The notes beneath the pieces were generated by a model. That model was not told the DNA's origin. It searched no databases and saw only the letters and a program-made list of their open reading frames with translations. 64,000 nucleotides of DNA from Bidens hawaiensis (taxonomy: Eukaryota > Streptophyta > Magnoliopsida > Asterales > Asteraceae): contig JAIQDT010000027.1 of the NCBI GenBank assembly GCA_021521415.1, positions 3,743,001 through 3,807,000 on the forward strand, read 5' to 3'. The position numbers and the translations under genes are program-made. Numbering within the stretch: the stretch's first letter is position 1; each line of letters starts with the position of its first letter. Shown one piece after another: positions 54,799 to 64,000 of this stretch.

Positions 54799-57700
54799 GA
54801 ACAGTTGAACAGGGCTGCCAATAATCTTTGGGTTGTGGATAGCGGCTGTTCCCGGCACATGACGGGTAACAAAAACTTGTTACACGATTTGAAACCTGTT
54901 CAAGGAGGGAGAGTGAGCTTTGCAGGTGAAAGTGGAAGAAAGATTACAGGAATGGGAACGGTGTCTAACGGGAAGATGACATTAGAAAAAGTAAACTTTG
55001 TCGAAGAATTGAAGCACAATCTGCTGAGTGTGTCGCAGATTTGTGATAAGGAGTACACCGTACACTTCACAAAGAATGAAGCAATTGTGTTACATCCTGG
55101 TTTTCAGATACCAGAGGAGTGGATTGTGATGAAGGCTCTACGTGAGAGGAATACGTACATTATGGATATGAGGTCGACTGAAATGGCCACGGAAGAATCA
55201 TGCCTTATGACAAAAGCGAGCGAATCGGAGTCCGAATTGTGGCATAGGAAAATGGGGCACATTCATCTTCTGAAGATGAACCATATTGTCAAGAATGGAC
55301 TGGTGCTGGGCGTTCCCTTGAAAAGTTTCAATTTTGAAGACAAATGTCTACCGTGCAAGAAGGGAAAGCAGCACAAGAAATCCCATATCACCAAGAAAGT
55401 CAATTCAATTGCCAGTACCCTAGATTTGCTTCACATGGATCTCTTCGGTCCCGTGAATGCAAAAAGTCTGGGAGGTACTTCTTATTGCTTGGTGATCACT
55501 GATGATTACTCACGTTATTCGTGGGTATATTTCCTGAAATCAAAAGATGAAACGGCTCAGATGGTGAAGAATTTGATTACCAAAGTTGAGAACGTTATGG
55601 ATAAAAGGGTTAAGTTCATCAGGAGTGACAATGGAACGGAGTTCAAGAATTTTGAGATGGAGATCTTCTGCCTTCAGAAAGGGATCGAACACCAATACAG
55701 CGCTCCGTATACACCGCAACAGAATGGAGTGGCTGAAAGGAAGAATAGAACATTAATTGAAGGAGCCAGAACTATGCTGGCTGATTCAAAGCTTCCTGTG
55801 GTGTTCTGGGCTGAAGCTGTTGCTACAGCCTGCTATATCCTCAATAGAGTCTTGACGGTTAAACGACTTAATAAAACGTGTTATGAGCTTATGCATGGGA
55901 GGAAGCCCAACTTGAGTGGTCTTGAACCATTCGGGTCCCCTTGTTCGATTTTAAAGACAAATTCTAAATTTGGTGAAGTAGCCGATGAAGGAATCTTAGT
56001 CGGTTATGTTGTTGGGACACCCAACAGACGTGTCTTTAATACATCGACCAGCAAGGTTGAGGTGGTGTGTAACACCGATATCACAAGTTACCAACCGCCA
56101 AAACCAAGCAACGGACCTGCTGAGTTTTTCGACTATGTTAAACTTTTTAAGTCTTTTAACATACCGTATTTGGATATTGCTGAAGAAGAAGAGAGAGTTG
56201 CTACGAAGATGATCCTTGATGAGGAAGAAAATCTATTGCAAAGACAGCTGATCAATAAATGTCAACCTTCCTCATCAAATGCTATCGATACCCCTGCTGC
56301 CTCGACTGAAGAAGAATTTTTCAATCCGTTTCACTCTCAGCAAGAAACAATCATTGACGAGCTCTCTTCTTACTTGGAAGACAATCTGCATGTCGGTTCT
56401 GTTCCGACCACGAGAATTCATAAAGATCACCCTTTGGAGAATGTGATTGGTGATGTGTCCTCCGGTGTACAAACAAGACGTAGCTTGAATGAGCACACCT
56501 ATGTTTACACAAGCATTAAGGAGACAGGCATAATCAACGAATGCTTGTACACCTGCTTTATCAGCCAGATTGAACCGAAGAATTATCAAATGGCTCTCAA
56601 GGACAGCTCGTGGGTCGAAGCCATGCAAGAAGAGTTGGCTCAGTTCAAGAAAATGGAAGTTTGGACTTTGGTTGAAAAACCAAAGAATGTGCATGCGATA
56701 GGCACAAAATGGGTGTTTAAGTGCAAGAGAGATGAGAAAGGGATTATTATAAGAAACAAGGCGAGGATAGTCGTTAAAGGTTTTAATCAACAAGAAGGGA
56801 TTGATTATAATGAAGTGTTCGCTCCTGTGGCAAGATTGGAAGCCATTAGATTGTTTTTGGCATTTGCTGCTTATAAAAAGATGAAGGTTTTTTCAGTTGG
56901 ACGTAAAGAGTGCATTCCTAAATGGGAAAGTTGATGAGGTTGTGTATGTTGAGCAACCTCCGGGTTTTCCTGACCCAGACTTTCCAGACCATGTGTACAA
57001 ATTAAGCAAGGCGTTGTATGGACTACATCAGGCACCTCGTGCCTGGTACTCAACTTTATCAGATTACTTGCTTGAAAATGGGTTTGAAAGAGGTCAGATT
57101 GATAGCACACTGTTTGTGAAGAGACAAGGAAGCGACTTCCTGCTAGTGCAAGTCTACGTGGATGACATTATTTTTGCTGCATCAAAAGTCTCCATGTGTC
57201 AAGATTTTGAGGCCGTCATGAAGAAAAGGTTTGAAATGAGTGCTATGGGTGAACTAACTTTCTTTTTAGGATTGCAGGTTGATCAGAAGAAGGAAGGGAT
57301 GTTCATTCATCAGACCAAGTATGTCCATGATGTGCTCAAACGCTTCATGATGGAGGACAGCACTCCATTCGATACTCCAATCTGCGTCAACCATAAATTG
57401 GGTGCTGATTCTGACAATGACGCAGATATGGACCCAACTCGGTATCGGGCTATTATAGGTTCTTTAATGTACTTAACTGCTTCTAGGCCTGATATTATGT
57501 TTGCAGTTTGTCTTTGTGCTCGTTTTCAGGCAAACCCAAAGGAATCTCACATGAATGGTGTGAAGAGGATCTTGCGGTATCTCAAATGCAAACCTAAGCT
57601 GGGGTTGTAGTACGCAAAAGGAGGAGACATGGAGTTGGTCGCTTACACAGATTCTGATTATGGAGGGTGCAATCAGAGTCGGAAGTCAACAACTGGAGGA

Positions 57701-58102
57701 TGTCAGTTTCTTGGTGGCAGATTGGTGTCGTGGCAATGCAAGAAGCAGACTTCAGTCGCAATTTCAACCTGTGAAGCAGAATACATGGCAGCATCCAACT
57801 GCTGCTCCCAGGTTCTTTGGATTCAACAACAGTTGCGCGACTATGGTCTGAATTTCTTACTTACTCCTATTTGCATTGATAACACAGCTGCTATCTCAGT
57901 AACTAACAATCCCGTGAAGCACAGTAAAACTAAACATATTGACATATGTCATCATTTTATACGGGATTGTGCTGAGAAGAAACTGATTGTGCTTGAAAAG
58001 GTGGATACGCTTGATAATTTCGCTGATTTATATACTAAAGCGTTTGACAAAACAAGATTTCAAAACCTTATTGAGCTTAATGGAATGATCAATCCCGAGT
58101 AA
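54799..58102 (+). pseudogene. pol: pol of copy D: protease to RNase H, two lesions
   Basis: Domains are in order: protease (VVDSGCSRHMTG), GAG-pre-integrase (LWHRKMGHIH, CLPCKKGK), and integrase with Asp 55438, Asp 55627 and Glu 55735, the last two separated by 35 residues as in active integrases. RT has GTKWVFKCKRD and YVDD at 57155-57166; RNase H has TDSDYGG, EAEYMA and DNTAA. One extra T in a run of six (56888-56893) shifts the frame just before the DVKSAFLNG motif. TAG 57608-57610 replaces the Trp seen in A and C. Apart from these two point lesions the whole polyprotein is conserved. No ATG opens the frame. Pol lies in a different frame from gag. Confidence 0.92.
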
Positions 58103-58139
58103 CCATGCTTTTTATGTTCGTTTAAAAAAAAACAAAAAA

Positions 58140-58863
58140 AAAACGTCACTATCGCTTAGAATTATGTCGGTTGCCTCAGTTTGAAGGACATGTCTTAGGA
58201 TATGTTTGGTCCTCATTTCTACTTGTAGAATATGCGGATAGCCATTAACCAGATGACTGAAAGTGACCGGGGCAGTTTATGATGTGTTTTCATTCTTTCG
58301 CTTAAAATTAGTCGATCATACTTAGTTAGAAGGACACATACTAGTATGTGGTCGGTCCAGCTGATCAATTGGATGTTCGGGATAGCCGTTTACCTGAACA
58401 CTTTGTTTTGGTTGGGGCGATTGATGTTAAAATTTTTCTTTTTGGGAAATGAAATTATTTTTCAAGTCTACTACTTCGTAAGAAGTTAGTTTACTATGTT
58501 TAACAGAAAATTGATCCAACCTAGGAAAATGATAGATATACTTCTTTTGTGTGCTTAACTAGTGAAGTTATTAGGCTTAAAAGGCTTTAGAACAGTCATT
58601 GTATGTCATGGTAGCTTTTTATGGTGCGTAAAAGTAGATGTGATACAAACTAAATCTACTCAATTTTACGTGGAAACTCCTTAAGAGTTTTGCATGTCTT
58701 CATATATATCTTTCCGAATGATAGGCAGAAAAGCGATTACCCAGTCATACACGAGCCCATAAATGTTCTGATTCCCGTAAAGATAGTGTGTGCAGAAACT
58801 GCAGTGATCCAGATTCGGGACTTGCAGTTGTTTACTACTCTGAAGTCTATGTATATGTTTATC

Positions 58864-58909
<46 letters not shown>

Positions 58910-59320
58910 TATGAGCTATTGAAACATTCTAGAGCTGACAATGTCAAGACTTCTCAATCATGGAGTAAGAAAGAGAACGGGAAGCAGATGAAGAGTACTT
59001 ACAAACTTAATCAGACAATATGGGTCGAAGTCAATTCCGGGTGACTTGGGAAAAGCCAAATACGCTTTGAGAATAGATAGGAGGCATCATAATCTCTGAG
59101 TTGTTGCCCACTTAAATTTTGAGGCATAATTGTACCTAACTCGTATCACAGAAATGATGAAAACCATTTTAAGTTATTTACCTGCCTACAACCTGTTTCT
59201 TTATGTCATAATACAGCTAAACACGGATCTATGTGACAGTCACGTAATTAGTATGATTCCTGTTCGGATCTTTTCTAAAACGTAGTAGTCCCTTGTAAAG
59301 ACTGAAATTTGATCCCTTAA
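58140..59320 (+). other. Conserved non-coding block after pol (copy D)
   Basis: It aligns with the blocks in A and C: TATGTTTGGTCC at about 58200, the AATGATAGGCAGAAAA core at 58717-58752, GGGAAAAGCCAAATA, GAGGCATCAT, TTTATGTCATAATACAGCT, GTTCGGATCTTTTCT and CTGAAATTTGATCCC near 59303. A run of 42 A lies inside it. No reading frame is conserved. Confidence 0.75.
58866..58907 (+). repeat. Homopolymer of 42 A
   Basis: A single uninterrupted A run in the non-coding block of copy D. Copies A and C do not have it at the aligned place. Its true length may differ from the assembly. Confidence 0.9.
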
Positions 59321-59467
59321 ACTTTAATTGTTAAAAGTTTTCTTTTTATGTAGTTGTATGCTTTTATATCTGGTTACTTGGACATGATCGTGTCATTTAA
59401 TTCTCAAAGGGAAGTTTTAAAAGTTAATTGAAAAATGTTCAAATTATAAGGTTTGATTTTGTAAATA

Positions 59468-60175
59468 TAGGCGAAGTTGTTAAACAGGCGAACTTGTGAA
59501 TAACTTCGCCTAGGCGAAGTTAACCGTAACTTCGCCTGTATAACAGCGCCCCTATATAAGGATTTTCAAAGGTCATTCGTTCATTATTCTCAAATATCAG
59601 CGAACTTATACTCTCCGATTTACCAGCGAACTTAGCGATCTTACCTGTCGATTCATCTTTGTTATCTTTCTTTGATTTCAATCAGTATTCAAGGTGTGTT
59701 TGGGTTCTTATATCTGATAATCGATGTTCATGTTGTTAATCCTAGGTTGTTTCGACAACCGGTTAATGACCTCGGACGATCGATCCTTAAACCCGATTTC
59801 AAAACTTGTCTTCACGTGGTCATGTACAACCTGGTCGTCTAGTTATCCTTAAAATCTTGTGTTTAAGAGTCCTAAATCTTCACATTAACCAGAAACATCA
59901 AGTTTTCGAAAGTTTGAAACGACCTTACTGTCGCCGATTCAGATTCAGGCGAACTTAGGGTTTGGGAAAAGTTATCCGTAACTTCGCCTGAGGCTTAACT
60001 TCGCCTGAGGCGATGTTGTGGTGAGGCGAAGTTATCATTAACTTCGCTTGGACCTTTATACTTATTAGTTATTAGACGAACTTAAAGATGAAGCGAAGTT
60101 GTTCCCAACTTCGCCCCACCTTTAACTTCGCCTATACAGATTTTATCACAACTTCGCTCATGGTAACAAGCGAAC
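59468..60175 (+). repeat. Pre-ORF3 palindrome field of copy D
   Basis: At least fifteen copies of GCGAAGTT, GCGAACTT or their complements occur, many as inverted pairs around four to ten bases, for example AGGCGAAGTTAACC..AACTTCGCCT. Part of the D LTR motif recurs, including CCTAGGCGAAGTT. The field ends about 50 bases before ORF3. Confidence 0.88.
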
Positions 60176-60198
60176 TTGTGTTATGCCTTAACGTTTAT

Positions 60199-60223
60199 CT
60201 AACTTGGTTCGTTTGTTGCAGAT
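60199..60223 (+). promoter_or_regulatory. Candidate branch point and 3' splice site before ORF3 (copy D)
   Basis: CTAAC (60199-60203), then TTGGTTCGTTTGTTGCAG ending at 60221, then the ATG at 60224. Only two of 23 bases differ from copy C, and the spacing is the same. Confidence 0.7.
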
Positions 60224-63171
60224 ATGGCTGCTGTTGCTGGTGCTGGAGGTGCTGGTGGCGATGACGGGGGAGATAACCAGAGACAATTCTTCCCTGGGCA
60301 CAACATGTACATTACCTTAGACCCAGATGCGAGTGGTGTGGAGGATTACCGCGAGATTATTACATTCCTCCTTCGCTCGCAGATATTCCACGCGATCACA
60401 ACTACTCTGCCGATATCCTTACCCAATATTGAGGATTTTTGGCAGACGGTGGAATACGATTGCCGCGTTGAGCCCCCGGTTATGCGAGCAACCGTCAACA
60501 ATCAAGAAGTTCAGTTCTCGTCTGAACAAATTCGGGTGGCTTTACGTTTTGGAGAGGAGACTAGGGATGACCCTACAGAGTTTGTTGCTCCGTTCCGCGA
60601 TGGAGCATTTCTACGAATGGGCTATTCTGGTCCATTGGGCGATACACAACGGTGGAAGGGTTTCCTACTTGATCAGTGGCGCTTCCTCATGCACGTAATG
60701 ATTGTCTGCATGTCTAGGAGGAAGGCGGGCACTGATGGTATGGGTGCGACCATGCAGTCAGCAATGACGGCTCTGACTTATAACAAACGTTATAGCTTTA
60801 GTCAGATGGTCTTTTATGAGATCGATAGACAGAGGAGAGCGATGGCTCGTGAAAGGTTCATCATGTATCCAAGATTCATTCAGATGATCTTGAATCATGT
60901 TGCTCCCACGTTGCCTCAACGACGTCCAATAAGATACGTGGAGAGTGTGAGCAAACGTATCTTCGCTCAATGTCGAACATCCAGCGCGAGGAGCTAGCCT
61001 GAACTGCGTCCAAGGCATACTCCACTCTTTGGGTACTTAATAAACCCGGGGTATGTGCCAGCTCGTGGGGATGAGTTCAGAGACCCGGCCCCACAACAGG
61101 CAGGAGCATCTCAAGCTATACGTGCTGCTCCTGTTGTGTCCCCGGAGGAGGAAGTGGACCTTGATTCAGAATTCGGAGGTCAAGGATTCTTCGATATGGA
61201 TCGGGTGGATCCGGAGGAGAACGTTCAGATCCCAGTTGACCGTGTCTCGACTGTGCGTGTTACTAGAGCAGCTACGACGGTGGCTGACTCAGATCTTGAT
61301 GATGTTATGGATGAGGCGAGAAGGATGTTGGTGACTCAAGAGAGGACGTTTGGGAAGAGAAAGAGGACAGATGATGATAGTGAGTCAGAAGAAGAAGAGG
61401 ATATTCACAAGTTGATTAGACGTTCAAGACGGGAAAGGACAGGTGCAGGTATGGGAGCTGGATAGACTTCAAGAGTTGTACGTTTCGCTCCGCCCGCACT
61501 GTCAGGTATGTCGATTGTTCCAACATCACTACAGGTCACAAGTTTAAGCGCCACCGATGTACCCGTGGTGGCTACAACATCATCTGTTGGCCTCCCGTCT
61601 ATCACACTCCAGCTGACGACTCTAGATATCGTATCGTTGCCGCCTCCAACGCTTACTCCGTCGGAGGTTGTTGCACAATTTGTTGAGTCGACAGTCGTTG
61701 CAACTGCAGGGTTGTCGGTCACGATACCACCTGCGGTTACGTCCACAGCTGCTTCTGATGTCCCGGTTTCATCGGAAATCCCTCCTCAGTACACTCACGA
61801 TTTATCGCATATGAGGTTCGATTTCGATGCAACCCTATCAGACTCGGAAAGAATAGCCGCACTGGAACGGGTCGTGGCAGAGCAGTCAAGGGTGAATCTT
61901 ATCCTGACCCAGGCTATTCAGCGCCTAGTAGCAGAAAATCAACTACAGTCGTCCCTCCTGGTTGAACATGGGAAAATTATAGATGCTATGAAAGAGTTCT
62001 TGGCATCTCAGGGGGAGATGAGCTGTAAAGGGGACGAGCTCAGGACAAAGAAGAGGAATGACAGAGACGATGATCCCAATGCATCGAAAGGTGCAGGTGG
62101 TGAGTTGCCAAGAACTACTCAAGCTCTTGGGACTTCCATAGCTCAGGGGGAGTCTGCAAGCGCAGCTGGCGGTTCTGGTGGTGATGAGGTGGTGATGGTT
62201 GATGACGAGGAGATGAGAGATGATGTGATTGATGCCTTGAAGGAATAAGATGATGATATGTTGGATGATGAGTTTATGTGTGAAGATGATGTTCTACCAA
62301 TTGAGGAGATTGAAAAGATTGGTGCTGAAATAGTGATTGAAGATGATGTTGAAGAGGGTGAAATAGTTGAGGAGAATGTTGAACACGAGATCCCTGAAGT
62401 TGAAAAGTCAGATGTATGTCAAGACACAGCAGGTGATGATACAGAATGGGAGAAGCAGCCTAGATGGAAGGAAGGCTTTGCTCATTGGTTTATCAAAACT
62501 AAGAAGCCTACTGTTCCAACCATGTTCAAGAAAAGTTATAATATCAAAGGCTATGCTGAATCAAAGAAAGGAATTATCTATTGGCTATATGATGAACAGT
62601 TAAAAGTGTTCATGGTGAAAAGATATGATGGGATCCAATACTTTAAGAGGACGTTGAGATCTCTCAATACATTGCCTGAATGTGAGGTGAAGGATTTGGC
62701 TAGATTGGGGTTGATTAATAGAAGTGACGACAACATGGCCAGAGTTATTGGGAAGATCGTATGGAAAAAAGTATTAAAGAAAAGAAGTTTGGGTTATTAA
62801 AGCCACAGAAGGGAAAGCTAGTGGAAGATAAAGAAAGGGGAATGAGAGCAGATGGCAAGCCTTGGATGGTAATGAAGTACAAACCGATTCGGTGTCTTAA
62901 AGATGTGCCGATGAAGACAATGCCCAAGGATGTGTTGAAGAACCTTAAATGGTGGTATGTTGATTGCCAGACTGCTGAAGCCGTGATGGAAGACGAAGAC
63001 GAACAAGAAGTGCTAAGAGTGTATGATCCGATGCATCTTGTTAATTTATCGAAAGCTGATCTGCAGGTGTTAAATGAAAAGAAGATATTTTATATTCCTG
63101 CTTGGAAAGACGAAGCGAGGAACTATCAGCTAGTAGTCACAGTATGTGTGAGAGAAGGAGTACATGCATGA
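60224..63171 (+). pseudogene. ORF3 (env-position protein) of copy D, three stops and a frameshift
   Basis: A single frame runs from ATG 60224 to about 62800, interrupted by TAG 60995-60997, TAG 61463-61465 and TAA 62246-62248; the end (to 63171) is one frame over, with a slip probably in the A run near 62763. Intact, it would be about 980 residues. The N-terminal 230 residues match copy C (FWQTVEYD, MGYSG, QWRFLMHVM, MQSAMTALTYNKRYSFSQM, IMYPRFIQ). A basic KRKRTDDD patch, a Ser/Thr/Pro-rich segment, a short helix (RIAALERVVAEQ) and an acidic stretch follow. The C-terminal domain has WWYVDCQTAEAVM and YDPMHLVNLSKADLQVL. I see no signal peptide or membrane segment. Its biochemical role is unknown. 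Confidence 0.78.
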
Positions 63172-63229
63172 AGACAAAGAGATTGAAGGTTACAAGACAC
63201 GTGCTTGAAGATCAAGACATGAAGCTACT

Positions 63230-63243
63230 GCCAAGGGGGAGTC
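63230..63243 (+). other. Polypurine tract of copy D
   Basis: CCAAGGGGGAGTC directly precedes the 3' LTR. The string AGGGGGAGTCTG, spanning the tract and the first LTR bases, also occurs inside ORF3 at about 62145-62156. Confidence 0.88.
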
Positions 63244-63665
63244 TGTTGGTGCATAATGTCAGTAGTTCATAGTCTAGTGTCTGTAATCGAGTCTGTAATG
63301 TTAATTATGTTTTATATATGTCTTAAGCGAAGTTGTTAACAAGTTCGCCTAGGCGAACTTGTTAGTCAAGCGAAGTTATGGACAACTTCGCCTAAACATG
63401 CCAGGCGAAGTTGTCGTGTATAAATAGTCCTAGGTTACGGCTGTTTGGTTGAATCAGTTGTTCGTGTTAGTTTGTTCGAGTTGTTACGAGAGCTGTAACG
63501 TGTGTCTGTAATAGTGATATCGTATCACGTGTTTGAGTTATTATATAACGTGTGTTCGTTTCGTGTGTTCGTGTGATTCGTGTTCTATACTCGTAACGAT
63601 CTACGCAGGGATTCCGCACCTGAGTAGATCGAGATATCTCGTGCGATCCATCCAGGGAACCTACA
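63244..63665 (+). repeat. 3' LTR of copy D
   Basis: Same length as the 5' LTR with seven visible substitutions. The palindrome (63337-63364) and TATA box are unchanged. It ends CCTACA before the second AAGTC. Confidence 0.95.
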
Positions 63666-64000
63666 AAGTCATCCTCAGAGACTTGAACTCCAATTTACTT
63701 ATCCTCTTTTACTTTTTTCTTAATCACAAACTCTCCTTCTTCATTCACTTATACCTTTTTGTACAAATCAACAAATTCTTCCTTGTCTTGAAAGACATCT
63801 CTGAATTGTTGCAAGTATGCATCTCTTTTCTCTTTGTCAACTTTTGGCATGAAGTTGTTGTTGAATGGAGGTGGTACTGTTTTGTATTTGTCTTGTTCCT
63901 TCACCTGGTTCAGTATACCACATATGTGCCTGTTGAGATCAAATTCTTCAGAAATTCAGTTTCAACCTTTAGTCTTCTGTTTTGCACCTTTTCTTCAACC
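63666..64000 (-). pseudogene. gag: gag of copy A2, upstream part, cut by the window end
   Basis: On the minus strand this matches gag of copy A at about 2540-2870, including the VPPPFNNNF-type motif near 63870 and the KEKRDAYLQQFRDVFQD-like stretch. It continues the fragment at 49860-51232 once copy D is removed. The gag start and the 5' LTR of A2 lie beyond 64000. Confidence 0.88.

Larger units (their letters stand above)
51233..63665 (+). mobile_element. Copia copy D: young, nearly complete element
   Basis: LTRs of 422 bp (51233-51654, 63244-63665) start TGTTGG and end CCTACA. I count seven differences, about 1.7 percent. AAGTC flanks both ends (51228-51232 and 63666-63670). Inside are the primer site, leader, an intact gag of 873 codons, pol with two point lesions, the conserved non-coding block, a palindrome field, ORF3 with three stops and a frameshift, and the purine tract. 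It is inserted in gag of A2 in the opposite orientation. It is the best reference in the window for the family layout. Confidence 0.95.

Noticed and set aside
60224..60997. Calling ORF3 a synaptobrevin or longin-like protein
   Set aside because: I recall automatic names of that kind for similar Asteraceae predictions, but I see no longin or SNARE features here.
60224..63171. Calling ORF3 an envelope glycoprotein
   Set aside because: Only its position suggests this. No signal peptide, membrane anchor or cleavage site is visible.

Overview
The window is plant nuclear DNA made almost entirely of nested LTR retrotransposons. I see no host gene, rRNA gene, complete tRNA gene or CRISPR array. Five Ty1/copia copies are present. 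All share the domain order gag, protease, GAG-pre-integrase, integrase, reverse transcriptase, RNase H, then a long non-coding gap and a third ORF (ORF3) in the position of the Sirevirus env-like gene. The three intact leaders carry a primer-binding site complementary to plant initiator-Met tRNA. Long coiled-coil Gag and the extra 3' ORF suggest the SIRE/Maximus lineage. From memory, ORF3 proteins of this type are abundant in Asteraceae gene predictions, so an Asteraceae genome is my best guess. I could not run a search to confirm it.

Layout. 1-1532: Gypsy-LTR-like flank with a tRNA-like module. 1533-14649: copia copy A (+), target-site duplication (TSD) ATTTA, its 5' LTR fused directly to gag by a deletion. 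14655-16870: more Gypsy-LTR-like sequence and a second tRNA-like module. 16871-27507: copia copy B (-), truncated in pol, interrupted by a solo LTR (19045-22089) and by another LTR-like insert (about 25393-27020). 27508-30164 and 44628-44852: 3' end of copy E (+). 30165-44622: copy C (+), inserted in the E LTR and itself hit by a solo LTR (37297-39136). 44853-51232 and 63666-64000: copy A2 (-), same family as A. 51233-63665: copy D (+), inserted in A2 with TSD AAGTC; it is the youngest and best preserved. The junctions read as a stack: D in A2, E in A2, C in E, and B next to or in E.

Expression logic. In C and D, gag ends with a stop and pol lies in another frame. In families A, B/C and D a 5' splice-site-like sequence sits at the same place in gag (codons Ser-Glu/Gln | Val), and a branch-point plus TGCAG acceptor sits just after the gag stop. 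Removing that segment would join N-terminal Gag to pol in frame. This suggests that full-length Gag comes from unspliced RNA and Gag-Pol from spliced RNA. A second acceptor, 21 of 23 bases identical between C and D, ends two bases before the ORF3 ATG. The region between pol and ORF3 is non-coding yet strongly conserved among families A, C and D, and each family carries its own amplified, CG-containing, often palindromic motif in its LTR, leader and pre-ORF3 region. These conserved non-coding features are the main novelty of the window. The coding regions mostly show decay: nonsense changes (many readable as C-to-T), frameshifts, truncations and lost catalytic residues.
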